NCBI GenBank assembly: GCA_001972305.1
Contig: BDDD01002679.1
Location: 96,945 to 160,944, forward strand
Length of the DNA stretch: 64,000 nucleotides
Direction of reading: 5' to 3'
DNA from: Cephalotus follicularis
Lineage: Eukaryota; Streptophyta; Magnoliopsida; Oxalidales; Cephalotaceae
The notes under the pieces were generated by a model. That model was given only the letters and a program-made list of their open reading frames with translations. It was not told where the DNA came from and ran no database searches. Shown here piece after piece: positions 10,166 to 21,230 of this stretch. The position numbers and the translations under genes were made by a program. Each line of letters starts with the position of its first letter. The first letter of the stretch is position 1.

Positions 10166-12475
10166 ATGTTGCAAGAAAGTGAGTTATTGTGTGTTTTTCG
10201 TGCAGGGGCAGCCGGCTGCCGTGAGGAGGCAGCCGACTGGTGGGAGTGTCGGCAGAAACAGCCGACTGCCAAGCCAAGGCACGGCTTTTCTGCTAGAGTG
10301 TTGATGGACTCGGGAGCCTCTCATTCATTTATTGCTTCCCACTTTGCATTATGTTTAGATATGTTTCCTGATTGCATGCCCTATGTTCTTGATGTGAGTA
10401 CACCCACTGGGGGTTCCATGTGTACAGATTCGGTGTATAGAAGTTGCAAGATTTCTATAGCAGGTGTTACGGTGTATGCAGATTTGATTGTATTGCCCAT
10501 ACATGATTTCGATGTCATTTTGGGTATGGACTGGTTGTCAGCTTATCGTGCATGCATGGATTGTTATAACAAGACGATGGATTTTTGCTTACCTGATGGA
10601 ACTGCTGTACAGTTCAAGGGAAGCAAAGGGTTCTCGACACCGATCATATCTTTCATTCGGGCATCGAGGTACCTTGAGAAGGGATGCGAAGGATTCCTGG
10701 CGCATGTGGTGGACAAGAGAAAGGAGGGAGGCAAGAGTCTGGAGGAGGTTCCGGTCGTGAATGAGTTTTCAGATGTGTTTCCTGCAGACTTGGTGTCTTT
10801 ACCCCCGAGGAGGAGCATGGAGTTTGTGATTGACTTAGTACCAGGTACGGCTCCTATTTCTAAGGCGCCTTACCGGATGGCTCCCGCAGAACTGAGGGAG
10901 TTAAAGTTGCAGTTGCAAGACCTAATTGATAAGGGTTTTGTGCGGCCCAGTGTTTCTCCATGGGGTGCGCCTGTGTTGTTTGTGAAAAAGAAAGATGGGT
11001 CGATGAGACTTTGCATCGACTACAGGATATTGAATAAAGCCACTATCAAGAATAAGTATCCTCTTCCTCATATTGAAGATTTGTTTGACCAGTTACAGGG
11101 GTCAAGGGTGTTCTCTAAACTCGATTTGAAGTCGGGTTATCACCAGCTGAGAGTGAGGGAAGGAGATATTGAGAAGACTGCCTTCCGGACTAGGTATGGT
11201 CATTATGAGTTCTTGGTAATGCCGTTTGGTGTCACCAATGCACCGGCAGCATTTATGTCGCTGATGAATGATGTGTTCAGACCGTACCTGGATCAGTTTG
11301 TGGTGATGTTTATTGATGACATTCTGGTATACTCAAGGGATGAGGAGGAACATGCCTATCATCTGAGATTGGTGTTGCAGATTCTCAGAGAGCATCGGTT
11401 GTATGCTAAGTTTGGCAAGTGCGAGTTTTGGCTCGATCATGTGATTTTTCTTGGTCACATAGTATCGGGAGAAGGTTTGGCGGTGGATCCGTCGAAGACA
11501 GTGGTGGTGCAAGATTGGCCACGACCCGGGAATGTGACTGAGGTGCGCAGTTTTCTTGGGTTAGCAGGTTATTATCGGAGGTTTATTCAGAACTTCTCAA
11601 GGATAGCCGCACCCCTGACAAAGCTTACTCAGAAAAAGACTTTATTTATCTGGGATGATGAGTGTGAAGCCAGTTTCTGTGATCTGAAGGATCGGTTGGT
11701 TTCTGCTCCTGTTTTGGCGTTACCTGAGGGTAACGAGGGCTTCGCAATTTATAGTGATGCTTCGGGTAAGGGACTGGGTTGCGTGTTGATGCAACGAGGC
11801 CGTGTGATCGCTTATACTTCGCGGAAGCTAAAGACGTATGAGGAGAACTACCCGACGCATGATCTTGAGTTGGCCGCGATTATTTTTGCTCTTCAGAAAT
11901 GGAGACATTATTTATATGGGGCACAGTTTGAAATTTTCACTGACCACAAGAGCTTGAAATATCTTTTCTGTCAAGATACATTGAACATAAGACAGCGGCG
12001 ATGGGTTGAGTTCTTTAATGATTATGACTGTAGTATTCAGTACCATCCCGGAAAAGCGAATGTGGTCGCGGATGCTTTGAGCCGCAAGGCTATGGTTGCC
12101 AGTGCGATGGTGTCGCAATGGAAGATGTTAGAAGACTTCCAAGAATGGTCTCCATTCAATCAGTCACCAGGGATCTTTCTAGCTGATATGCGGGTGGAGC
12201 CGACGTTGTTACACCACATCAGAGACGCACAACTCAATGACCCTGAATTGCAGCGGATTCGAGAGAATCTCGATTCAGAGTCTGGTTTTAGAGTACATGA
12301 TGATGGTATTATGAGATATCGGGGACGGGTGTGTCTTCCGAATGAACCGGGGGTGAAGGATGAGCTACTCCGCGGGGCTCATAAATCCCAGTACAGCATT
12401 CATCCCGGTAGTACAAAGATGTATCAAGACATGAAGAAGACTTACTGGTGGAATACAATGTTACCTGACACATAG
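10166..12475 (+). CDS. pol: Chimeric LTR::protease-RT-RNase H reading frame
   Basis: This is the longest intact frame in the window, 769 codons. The first ~38 residues are translated from LTR sequence, including the palindrome cluster. From there it enters protease ([13 protein letters not shown], about residues 46-58). RT follows with [20 protein letters not shown] and catalytic FIDDILVYS (about residue 390). RNase H is [13 protein letters not shown] to [11 protein letters not shown]. The start of the integrase finger ([14 protein letters not shown]) ends in seven LTR-encoded residues and TAG. No stop or shift interrupts it, unlike every other pol here. Protease, RT and RNase H active residues look intact. 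Whether it is transcribed or translated cannot be seen. Confidence 0.72.
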   Translation: MLQESELLCVFRAGAAGCREEAADWWECRQKQPTAKPRHGFSARVLMDSGASHSFIASHFALCLDMFPDCMPYVLDVSTPTGGSMCTDSVYRSCKISIAGVTVYADLIVLPIHDFDVILGMDWLSAYRACMDCYNKTMDFCLPDGTAVQFKGSKGFSTPIISFIRASRYLEKGCEGFLAHVVDKRKEGGKSLEEVPVVNEFSDVFPADLVSLPPRRSMEFVIDLVPGTAPISKAPYRMAPAELRELKLQLQDLIDKGFVRPSVSPWGAPVLFVKKKDGSMRLCIDYRILNKATIKNKYPLPHIEDLFDQLQGSRVFSKLDLKSGYHQLRVREGDIEKTAFRTRYGHYEFLVMPFGVTNAPAAFMSLMNDVFRPYLDQFVVMFIDDILVYSRDEEEHAYHLRLVLQILREHRLYAKFGKCEFWLDHVIFLGHIVSGEGLAVDPSKTVVVQDWPRPGNVTEVRSFLGLAGYYRRFIQNFSRIAAPLTKLTQKKTLFIWDDECEASFCDLKDRLVSAPVLALPEGNEGFAIYSDASGKGLGCVLMQRGRVIAYTSRKLKTYEENYPTHDLELAAIIFALQKWRHYLYGAQFEIFTDHKSLKYLFCQDTLNIRQRRWVEFFNDYDCSIQYHPGKANVVADALSRKAMVASAMVSQWKMLEDFQEWSPFNQSPGIFLADMRVEPTLLHHIRDAQLNDPELQRIRENLDSESGFRVHDDGIMRYRGRVCLPNEPGVKDELLRGAHKSQYSIHPGSTKMYQDMKKTYWWNTMLPDT
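10206..10270. repeat. Palindrome cluster (CAGCCGACTG type), element 2 LTR
   Basis: GCAGCCGGCTGC (a perfect palindrome) is followed by CAGCCGACTG twice within 65 bases, 142-206 bases from the LTR start. That is the same place as cluster 1 of element 1. Confidence 0.85.
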
Positions 12476-12699
12476 TGCGGGTAGCACGGGTTACCATGTT
12501 TGCTGAACACAGCGTGCGAGCATTCATGAGTTTGATTTGTTGCCTTACTTCGTGACCCGGGAGTCGGGGGCCGGAGTAAGAGTACGACGTCGGGGCCAGG
12601 AGATGGCGGCGCTCTTCGTACCGATTCGTTTGGATTGATTTTGTCCCTTGAGACATGATTGATGATTTGTTGGTTGTAGCCACTTGGCATGGTTGCACC

Positions 12700-12765
12700 T
12701 ATTGGTATATATATATGTATATATATACATGTATATGCATGCGTAGCGATATATATACATATTGC
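12700..12765. repeat. TA-rich microsatellite in element 2 LTR
   Basis: An irregular (TA)n/(TATG)n run in the U5 part of the LTR. The same place in element 1 (about 7085-7120) has a similar but shorter run. Confidence 0.8.
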
Positions 12766-13494
12766 ATCATAAGTGCATTCATTTCATGACATTCGTTATT
12801 ACTAACCTTGAGTTACAGTTATGGTTTAGCCGAGTGAGGACAAAGGCTAACCCCCTACTGTTACAGACTGATTTTCAGGTTGACGCGGCGGACGGGCACC
12901 GTCGAGCTCCGTGGAGCGGATAGAGCTTTATGTTGCATTTATTTGTTTATGTTAAACATAAATGTTGTATCAGAACATGTTGTAATTCCGGATTACTATT
13001 TTGATAATGTTGATCGAATTTTGATCACGCACAGTTTAAGGGCTTTTGACATGATGTTGGTTGTAGGAATCGTGTGGTATGGGACCACGATTCTGTTGTT
13101 GTTCAGCTTATTTTATAAATGCTTCCGCAGTTGTTGATGGAATCAATGTTTTTAATTTTATTGTATTCTTTTATAAGCTGAATATTTGTGTTAATTTGCC
13201 ATGACTTATGTTGTTAAGGAAGCGGGGTGTGACATGAAATACTTACAATAAGTACATGGAATACTGAAAGTACTTACAAATTGGTTGTCGGAGTTTATGC
13301 CGGAATGATTACAATACTTGAATACTAGAAAACGGTTACAACTCAAGTGTTTACACTTAGGCTCTATGTATACATCTAGAGAAGGTATGATTCTAATGGG
13401 ATTTTGGTTTGGAGAATGGTCTAGAGGTTGAGAGAATTCTTCAATGGCTTGAACTTGTGAAGAAAAACCTTTTGAATGAATGAAGAAGGTCTTG

Positions 13495-13502
13495 TATTTA
13501 TA
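13495..13502 (-). promoter_or_regulatory. Pararetroviral TATA box
   Basis: The minus strand reads GGCTTATAAATACAAGACC, a strong TATAAATA box downstream of the last viral ORF. This is where Caulimoviridae keep the pregenomic-RNA promoter. Transcription would start near 13465-13470 and run leftwards into the leader (13235-13465), which is then cut off. Confidence 0.8.
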
Positions 13503-13602
13503 AGCCTTATTAAGTGGATTTACTATTCATGAATAGTAACTTGTCTGGTGGAGTTACTGTTCATGAATAGGATCTTGTCTCCTGAGTGCTTCAAATAGTG
13601 AA

Positions 13603-13622
13603 TGACGGTTATGACGCTGACG
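13603..13622. promoter_or_regulatory. as-1-like TGACG triplet upstream of the viral TATA box
   Basis: Three TGACG motifs lie at 13603, 13612 and 13618 (plus strand), ~100 bases upstream of the TATA box. Paired TGACG motifs (as-1) bind plant TGA-type bZIP factors in the Cauliflower mosaic virus 35S promoter. The role here is inferred from motif and position. Confidence 0.6.
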
Positions 13623-13685
13623 TCTTTGCCGCAAAATTTGTTGGACTGTGTAACTGAATAATGTTGACGTTTTCCCTCAAATTTC

Positions 13686-14558
13686 TCAAATATTCCTTTG
13701 CCTCTTGTAGTCTTCAGATATTTTTTTGTGTGAAATGTATTTTCCTTCATCATTAAGAATGATTGCGGCTTCAGTCAATTGTTTCTCATAATAGTCTACT
13801 AAAGAGCTAGATTCAGTTTCTATCTCAAATTGAACATGTGTCAATGATTGGCATGAATAAATTTTTTGGATATAATATTCAGTAATTACTCTGGAATTGT
13901 ATGGGAGACTTTCAAAGTCCCAATCTGCTGCAATGGTTTTGGCTTTCCAATGGCGAATTTGTTCTTTTAGAGAAGTAGGACAATCCCATAAGCAGGTTGA
14001 TCTAAGGAGTGGTTTTGTAAATAACCCGTTTACTTGGATTAAATGTTTAGCAGGTTCGATCTCATGAATGAATTCTGGTGGTGTGGATTTGAATTTGGCT
14101 TGGATGAAGCGATATCCTCGATTCATTAAGAGATCAATATCAATAAGTGCTAGTTTTATTCCTAGAAGGAAAAATTGTTCGAGTCTGGAAAATAATGCTA
14201 AGTTGAGCATACCATGATCTGAGAGAAATTGTGGAGTAATTATTTGATTTTGGAAATTGTATTCCTGTGGTCCAGAAAGGTCCCAACAGGCAGTGTAAAT
14301 AGTATATCTTAGATGGTAGGTACAAGAATAAAATTGTAATGGTACTTCTTTACAGGTGTCTAAAATTCCTGGGTATTGTTTTTGTTGATCTTTTGGAATG
14401 TAATACGAGATATGTCCTGTGGAAATAAAACGGAATTGTTCAGGATTTGAAATGATGTGTTTGAGGAAATTTTGAATTAAATAGAATTTGTTAAGTAAAT
14501 TTTGGCATCTCAATGCTTGAATTTTTTCTATTATTTCATTAAGGTTATACTCTCTCAA
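13686..14558 (-). CDS. Pararetroviral ORF downstream of RNase H, function not recognised
   Basis: About 290 codons stay open. The frame opens with TTG at 14558 and stays open further upstream, so the true start is uncertain. I do not recognise a domain. The protein is rich in aromatic residues and Cys/His without a zinc-finger spacing, and its last ~35 residues are charged. It lies between RNase H and the promoter. That is the place of the caulimovirus-type transactivator gene and of the extra second ORF of florendoviruses. I infer one of these from position only. It is the best-preserved viral frame in the window. Confidence 0.55.
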   Translation of the reverse strand: MREYNLNEIIEKIQALRCQNLLNKFYLIQNFLKHIISNPEQFRFISTGHISYYIPKDQQKQYPGILDTCKEVPLQFYSCTYHLRYTIYTACWDLSGPQEYNFQNQIITPQFLSDHGMLNLALFSRLEQFFLLGIKLALIDIDLLMNRGYRFIQAKFKSTPPEFIHEIEPAKHLIQVNGLFTKPLLRSTCLWDCPTSLKEQIRHWKAKTIAADWDFESLPYNSRVITEYYIQKIYSCQSLTHVQFEIETESSSLVDYYEKQLTEAAIILNDEGKYISHKKISEDYKRQRNI

Positions 14559-14699
14559 TGTTTTAAAAATAATGTTCTTGAATCTCTTATTTCTATCTCA
14601 GTGGGAGATAGAGTATTTTCTTTCGAATGTTTTTCTTCTTTCTTTTTAGGAGACAGGATATTCATTTGTTCATCATTTGTTTCTGAGATTTGTGGACCC

Positions 14700-15132
14700 A
14701 TCATCTTGAACCGTGCAAAAATTCTCGAGTTAAGTAGTCAAGAAGTAAATTTAAATTTCCTTTAATATGTTCAATAGTATCAAAAATAGATAAACTTCCT
14801 TGCCAACGAGCAAATATTTGTTTTGAGGCTAAATTTTTTACATCTTTAGTTAATATAGAACTAGCTGTAGCACAATCAACTCTAATTAGAAATTTTTGAT
14901 TTAAAAGGCCACCTTGAAATTTTTGAACACAATACGATTGCTAAAATTTCTTTTTTGACAGTAACATAATTTTTTTGTGCATTGTTCCAAGAACCACTAG
15001 TATATTGTACTAGTTGTTCTTTGTTATCTACTAACTGTTTTAGGATACCACCATAACCAATATCTGAGGAGTCAGTTTCGACAATCTTAAATGCTTCATG
15101 TGATGCTAGATGTAGACAGGGGATTTCTTTAG
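14700..15132 (-). pseudogene. Pararetroviral RNase H region
   Basis: The minus strand shows the RNase H start (ETDSSDIGYGG, about 15090-15060), the conserved SGSWNNAQKNYVTVKKEILA block (about 15000-14945) and, after a frameshift near 14930, the block ending NLASKQIFARWQ and a LTREF-like end near 14730. Asp and Glu catalytic positions appear kept. The order and motifs are those of Caulimoviridae RT-RNase H, not of gypsy RNase H ([10 protein letters not shown]). Confidence 0.85.
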
Positions 15133-15994
15133 TGACACGACCCGTCCCATATTCCATGACCTTAACCAACGAGTCGCGCCTTATAATAGACTAACTAAGC
15201 TAAACATAACACAGCTTCCCAGATGGTCACCCATCATGGTACTACTCTCGACCGAATACGCTTAACTTTAGAGTTTTTATAACAACTTCTCCATTTAACT
15301 ACTCATATTATTCTTAATCACTTATTGAACATTTTATCCTTATAACATAACATATCAACCAAACCTTTTATAATATAACTACGAACAATTGATTTATTCC
15401 TGACCTTCTTAGCCCTATTATTACCATTTCAATTCAATAACTACAACAATTATCTATTTATTTGTCCATTAAATATGGTGGAAATTCTGCAGAAAAACTG
15501 CAAGAGTTTCCCCTAAAAATGGTCATTTCTCAAATTTTCACCCGTATAAAATCACAGTTTATATATATATATCACACTCCCGAAGGAGGAATCATCAGTT
15601 TATTATATCTAATCCATCATCGGGATATCATAATCATATATTCAACTTTATATCATCATTTCATCTATCTATATAATCTCGTTTCTTTTCATATATCTAT
15701 ATCTCAATACCATTAGTTTAAACATAATAAAAACATCCCAAATATCCCCAATGCATGCATGTGAGGTTGGCTAGTACTGCCAATGTGAGGTGCCTGACTT
15801 TCGTGGTCTACCTTAAACTACTCAAATCTGGTGGATCAGGTGGATCATCCTCTATTGCCTCATCTGAAAACAAATCACTGTGAGGGGATTAGTCCAAGTG
15901 ACTAAGTGAGTTGGGACAAATCATTCCCTGTTGCATCCATACAAGAAATTGGATGCTATGAATAAAATGATATAAAGGAGTCCAAAAATATAAG
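15133..15994 (-). mobile_element. Family B LTR copy B1, 3' end piece
   Basis: Minus orientation: the LTR ends GGGTCGTGTCA at 15133, as does B3 at 57636. Landmarks match B3 reversed, for example the block with GGTGGATCATCC near 15845 against GGACGATCCAG near 56938. TTTAG at 15128-15132 pairs with 46470-46474. The piece stops where Tekay element 3 entered (TSD ATAAG). No internal region of this element exists, so B1 is a solo LTR. Confidence 0.85.
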
Positions 15995-17109
15995 TGTCAC
16001 ACCCCGATTTCCACATGACATGCATATATGGTGATATCGGATATAAATAATAATCCAACATTCAATCGTTAAACAACATTCATAAATAAGCGGAAGCATT
16101 CAAAAAGCCGGATTATAAGGTTATCCGCATGCAGCCCATACTACGTGCTTGTACATAATACATAACAATCATCCTTTTATAGATAGGAAAAGTAAAACGA
16201 CAACAACAAAGTGTGAGCGTTCATTTCAACACAAAACATCGTAAATAAAAACCTTAACAAAATAGAAGCTGTCCAAAAGCTTCAGTAGCACTTTCCGAAC
16301 GCCTTTGCTTAATCTGAAATTTGTAGGGGGTTAGCCGTTGTCCTCACTTGGCTAAGTAGGAAATAATGCATGATAAAGAATATATAAATGTCAACATGTA
16401 TGATAGTTTATTTGAAATGGTATATATAAATAAGAATTCCTATATATATGAGCAATCATGCCAAGTGGCCATAGACAATACAATTCAAGAATACCGCACA
16501 ATGGTACAATCAATCAATACAGTGGTTTGGGTGTCACATGTCGCTAAGGCGTAGCACCAACTGTGCACCACCTAACTATCACGCTACACTCTGAAGATGA
16601 TAGTCAAGTCAATTCTGCCGGCAATTAGCGGGCAGGTAACAGTCAGGATCTGCATTGCAGATAAGTGTGGTGGAAGCTTTAGCCAACTCCTGGTACCTAG
16701 GTCCACCCCGTAGCCAGTGATGTCTCCTATCACTCGACTAACGGCAATAATATAGACAATCAATTCAATGACAATATTACATATACCTATAAGATGCAAT
16801 ATAGCGGTAGTTTTCATTTTTAGAAGACATAACAATTCATTCAGTGGTTCTCTTGGAGAACTAAACGATAACAATACCTCTTGTAAAAGGAAATAGCAAT
16901 TTGTATAACAATAAGATTTTCTGTCTGAAATCCGTTACTAAAAATCATTATTTGTGCTTAAAGCATTAAGTTGGTATGATCCTTGAAATTTATATAAAAC
17001 AGTAGTAGTTACTTAATAAACAGTAATGACAGCAATATATAGATTGCTTAACAGTATAACAGTTCAAGGATATTCACAACCACAACCAATTCAATCAATT
17101 AATTAAGCA

Positions 17110-17285
17110 CTTCCACAATTACTATTCTAAAGCATCGACAGTTCTATTTAAGCTTCGATGGTTGTAGATTAAGCGTTGACACTGGACACACTATCAAAGC
17201 GTAAAGCGTCGAAATTCTAAGCCTTACAATGCGATATTTACACACCAAGGCGTCAACTGTTTGAACCTAAGCGTCGGCGCCTCTG
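17110..17285. repeat. Palindrome cluster 2 (GCGTCGACG type), element 3 3' LTR
   Basis: Sites include AGCATCGACAG, AAGCTTCGATGG, AAGCGTTGACAC, AAAGCGTCGAAAT, AGGCGTCAACTG and AAGCGTCGGCGCC, all variants of one TCGA-centred palindrome. The cluster is downstream of the splice-donor site at 17795 in transcription sense. Confidence 0.85.
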
Positions 17286-17789
17286 GCATTCTTACAAATT
17301 TCCAAGAGCAACAACAAAACAGAGCATGCATAACTTCATTTCAATCTCAGTCCAAATCAACATGTAGTCAAATATCATCCATCACTACACATTATACATG
17401 TTATATGTTCAAAAACATGTCAAAACCCCTACCTCAAATGCTATCCTGGAATAAAATTGAGTTGATTCCTCTCTTTGAGTTCCAAGTTATTCAACCTTCA
17501 ACTAAACTCGCAATTTTCAGCAATTACTCTATATAATTGCATGTTTATAGGTTTAGTTACCAAAACTAGTAAGTTTAACTAGTTATCAAACCATGATAAC
17601 ATCAAGAATCGAAGCAGAAGCTTATAATCAATTTTCTATGTTCCGTTTCCATTTCCTATCTAAATCCCAAAATTGAACCTCTAATCCCAGGATAATTATT
17701 CATAATTGTTTGTTAACAATGGATATGTGGTGCTAACATCAGGGTTCTATATTACTAACGACCTTAACAACATCAAGAAATTTCGGATT

Positions 17790-17798
17790 ACTTACCAA
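17790..17798 (-). promoter_or_regulatory. Splice-donor-like site in element 3 LTR
   Basis: The minus strand reads TTG|GTAAGT, the plant 5' splice consensus. It is ~140 bases downstream of the TATA-like box. The other LTR copy reads TTG|GTAACG (25017-25025). Equivalent sites occur in most Tekay-type LTRs of the window. Confidence 0.55.
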
Positions 17799-18199
17799 TT
17801 CCAGGTGATGTTCCAAGTTCAACTTGAACTTCAAGCTCCTTCAACCTCTAGCAATTCCTCCAGCAATTGTCCAGATTGTCTCTCTATTCCTTAGTGTTTT
17901 CTAACGCTCAATCAGCTCGTATATCAGCTGATATAAAGGCTCAAATTCGTGTCTTAATGTCATTAGTTAGACTAACTTTATTGTGGACATTTCTCTCTCC
18001 TTCATGCATGCCTTCACTCTTGGTTTCTTTCTTACTTTTTTGCTGTGATTGTAGGTTGCAGGTGTGCAGGATGGGGAGCACATGCAAGGCACTTAGTCAG
18101 GCTTTCCTTTGCATGGTTGCCACGTCCCTGGACACTTGGCTTATGAGGAAATGATTCTGACGCCATTGTCCTGTTCTAATAGACGTGTATCACAGTACT

Positions 18200-18345
18200 G
18201 ACACCGTGCAAAGCGTCGACAGTTTCTCTCTGGCGTCGACGGTTGGTGCGTTAAGACTCAACCTTTAACTGCACGCCCTGTCCACGTGTCTATGCTCAAA
18301 GCGTCGACGGTATGGCGTTAGGCGTCGATGGTATAGCACCAGAAC
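18200..18345. repeat. Palindrome cluster 1 (GCGTCGACG type), element 3 3' LTR
   Basis: AAAGCGTCGACAG, GGCGTCGACGG, AAAGCGTCGACGG and GGCGTCGATGG occur in 145 bases, about 135-280 bases from the LTR start and upstream of the TATA-like box. The core CGTCGACG is a perfect palindrome. Confidence 0.87.
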
Positions 18346-18478
18346 TTATTCTTTGCTTTTCATTTAAGAATTTCTTCCAATTTCATTCTATTCAAAATAT
18401 AACCCACCATAAAATCTCAAAATGCATAATTTATCCATCGTTGTACAATATACATTAATTGAAATTGCGGTTATTACA

Positions 18479-18500
18479 TTCCCCCATCCTTAAAGAAAAT
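18479..18500 (-). other. Polypurine tract of Tekay element 3
   Basis: The minus strand reads AAGGATGGGGGAA directly before the LTR start TGTAATAACC. It primes plus-strand synthesis. Confidence 0.85.
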
Positions 18501-18600
18501 TCATCCCTGAATTTAGCCTTTACATTCCGCACAAGTGAGGAATTGTCTCCATCATTTCGTTATCACGCTCCCACATAGCTTCCTCAGATCCGTGAAAACG

Positions 18601-20624
18601 TCACAGTACTTTTACCATGGGAATAGTCTTATTCCTCAACACCTTTTCCATTCGATCCACGATCGTCGTCACCCTCTCTTCATAAGACAATTTATTAATG
18701 ATGAATCCAGGGTCGTAGCTCAGTATGTGAGATGGGTCAGGTACGTATTTCCGTAACATGGAAACATGAAATACGTTATGCACTCCCGACAAACTGGGTG
18801 GTAGTGCAATCTGATACGCCACATCCCCCATTTTTCCAGTATCTCATAAGGTCCAATATACCTTGGGGCCAACTTCCCCTTGAGGCCAAAACGATGTATC
18901 CCTTTCGAAGACGATATCTTCAGGAAAACATGATCTCCCTTCTCGAACTCTAGCTTTCTCCTCTTTATGTCGGCGTAACTCTTCTGCCGGCTCTGTACAG
19001 CTAGCAGTCTCTTCTTGATTATTTCCACCTTATCAGTTGTCTCTTGTACCAAGTCCAGTCCTAGCACTTGTCTCTCACCTACCTTGTCCCAACAAATAGC
19101 CGATCTGCACTTTCTCCCATACAAGGCTTCATAGGGAGCCATTCCGATGCTGGTGTGAAAGCTGTTGTTGTAAGAGAACTCAATCAGTGCCAGATGATCC
19201 TCCCAACTCCCACCAAAATCAATCATACAAGCCTGTAGCATATCCTCCAGTATCTGAATGGTACGCTCGGACTTTCCGTCGGTCTGTGAGTGGAACGCAG
19301 TACTAAAGTTCAAGGTTGTTCCCATTGCTGCTTGGAACTTCTTCCAGAACCTTGAAGTAAATCTAGCATCTCGGTCACAAACAATACTGACCGGTACTCC
19401 ATGCAATCTCACTATCTCCCGGATATACAATCGAGTCAGCTTCTCGATAGAATACGTCATGTTTATTGGAAGAAAGTGAGCAGACTTAGTAAGTCTGTCC
19501 ACTACAACCCACACTGCTTCATGCTAATTTCGTGACCTTGGTAACCCGAACACGAAGTCCATGGTCACATGCTCCCATTTCCACTCAACCACTGGTAACG
19601 ATTGTAGCAATCCCGCAGGTTTCTGATGTTCAGCCTTCACTCTTTGATAGGTCAAACATCTTGCTACATATTCATCAATCTCTCTTTTCATACCACTCCA
19701 CCAGTAGTTCTTTTTCAGGTCATGCCACATCTTGGAACTTCCCGGGTGAACACTGTATTTTGACTTGTGAGCTTGTTTCAGTAGCTCATTCTTGATGCTC
19801 TCATCATCCGGAACGCATATCCTTCCTCGGAACTTCAATATTCCATTAGTGTGGATGGAGAATTCAGAATCAGTGTCTAGGTTCTCACGAATACTCCATA
19901 ACCCAGAATCACTATACTGAGCAGTCAGAATACGCTCCAGAAGTTCCGATTGTGCTCTAAGACTTGCCACAATAACTTCTCGGGAAACCATGAACGGATT
20001 CCATCTCTGAAATTCCTCCAATAGCTTCCACTGTGAAACCATTGCTCCAGCAATCATTGCCTTGCGACTCAGTGCATCCTCCACTACATTCGCCTTTCCT
20101 GGGTGGTATTGAATGTTACAGTTGTAATAATTAAAGAATTCCACCCATCGTCTCTGTCTCATGTTGAGTTCCTTCTGGGAAAACAAATACTTTAAACTTT
20201 TATGGTCAGTGAAGATCTCAAATTGAGCACCATAGAGGTAGTGCCTCCATTTCCGCAAAGCGAACACTATGGCAGCCAACTCAAGATCGTGCACGGGATA
20301 ATTTTCTTCGTACGACTTTAACTTCGTTGATGCGTATGCAATCACCCTACCATCTTGCATAAGAACACATCCCAATCCCTTCCCAGAAGCATCAGTATAG
20401 ACAGTAAAACCCTCATTACCTTTCGGTAATGCCAACACTGGAGGCGAAATCAACCGACTCTTCAACTCTTGAGAACTTTCCTCACAGGAATCATCCCACA
20501 CAAAACTTGACTTCTTCTGAGTCAACTGTGTCAACGGTGTAGCAAGCTACGAAAACCCTTTGATGAACCTTCCGTAATAGCCATCCAATCCCAAGAAGCA
20601 ACGAACCTCAGTAACGCTCCTCGG
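18601..20624 (-). pseudogene. pol: RT end, RNase H and integrase of Tekay element 3
   Basis: RNase H starts [13 protein letters not shown] (about 20400) and ends NVVEDALSRK. The integrase finger (HKSKYSVHPG, then CLTYQRVKAEHQK) has lost its last Cys pair member (CxxC reads CLTY). The DD35E core follows (MDFVFGLP, CDRDARFTS, then the Glu block). In-frame stops stand at 20547 (TAG) and 19524 (TAG). A frameshift near 18830 separates integrase from the chromodomain-like tail (TIPMVKV), which remains recognisable. Confidence 0.9.
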
Positions 20625-21230
20625 TTAGGGCCAATAAACAATACTCTCTATCTTCGAAGGATCCACCGACAATCCCTCCCTCGACACGATGTGACCTAGG
20701 AAAGTCACATGGTCCAGCAAAAACTCGCACTTGCTGAATTTGGTGAATAGCTGTTCCTTCCGTAATGTCTGCAATACAATCCTCAAATGCTGCATGTGAT
20801 CCTCAATGCTCCTTGAATAAAGCAGGATGTCGTATAAGAATATAACGACAAACTGGTCAAGATAGGGCTGGATCACTCTATTCATCAAACACATAAAGGT
20901 TGCAGGAGCATTTGTCAAACCAAACTGCAGTATCAGAAATTCTTAATGCCCATATCTGGTTCAAAATGCGGTCTTCTCCATATCACCTTCTCAGATTCTC
21001 AACTGATGATAACCTGTTCTCAAGTCAAGTTTGGAGAATACAGTTGAGCCTTGTAATTGGTCGAACAACTCCTCAATGTGTGGTAGAGGATACTTGTTCT
21101 TCACAGTTACATGATTTAGCAGACTGTAATCCATGCATAGCCGCATCGATCCATCCTTCTTTTTTACAAACAGAACCGGTGCTCCCCACGATGACACACT
21201 CGGTCTGATGAAGCCCTTATCAAGATAATC
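20625..21230 (-). pseudogene. pol: Reverse transcriptase core of Tekay element 3, active site lost
   Basis: RT motifs are [24 protein letters not shown] and LTNAPATF. The catalytic block reads FLYDIL where FIDDIL is expected, so the first catalytic Asp is Tyr. Four stops lie at 20991 (TGA), 20961 (TGA), 20943 (TAA) and 20625 (TAA). The enzyme is doubly dead. Confidence 0.9.

Larger units (their letters stand above)
10064..13234 (+). mobile_element. Deleted Tekay derivative (element 2)
   Basis: It starts with TGTAACGCCCGGGATTTTC and ends with GGGGTGTGACA, as element 1 does. Only the first ~220 bases of the 5' LTR remain. They are joined directly to the protease region (joint near 10281). Pol then runs to the integrase zinc finger and is joined (near 12450) to the last ~780 bases of the 3' LTR. 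PBS, gag and most of integrase are lost. The flanks (CAAAC and TGAAA) do not form a TSD. Confidence 0.85.
13235..15132 (-). mobile_element. Endogenous pararetrovirus, piece D (3' part)
   Basis: A Caulimoviridae-like sequence on the minus strand. It carries the end of the RNase H region, one downstream ORF, a promoter and the start of a leader. At 15128-15132 it meets family B LTR B1. The duplication TTTAG and the unbroken RT-to-RNase H sense across 46470 and 15132 show that this was once continuous with piece C. The left edge is the end of Tekay element 2. Confidence 0.88.
15995..18478 (-). mobile_element. 3' LTR of Tekay element 3
   Basis: 2484 bases; minus strand from TGTAATAACCGCAATTTC to GGGGTGTGACA. 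In minus order it holds a palindrome cluster (18345-18200), a TATA-like TTTATATCAG (about 17938-17929), a consensus donor TTG|GTAAGT (GTAAGT at 17795-17790) and a second cluster (17285-17110). Confidence 0.95.

Noticed and set aside
16366..18154. Short ORFs in the element 3 LTR
   Set aside because: Similar frames recur at 24488-25324 in the other LTR. They follow repeat sequence, with no coding signature.
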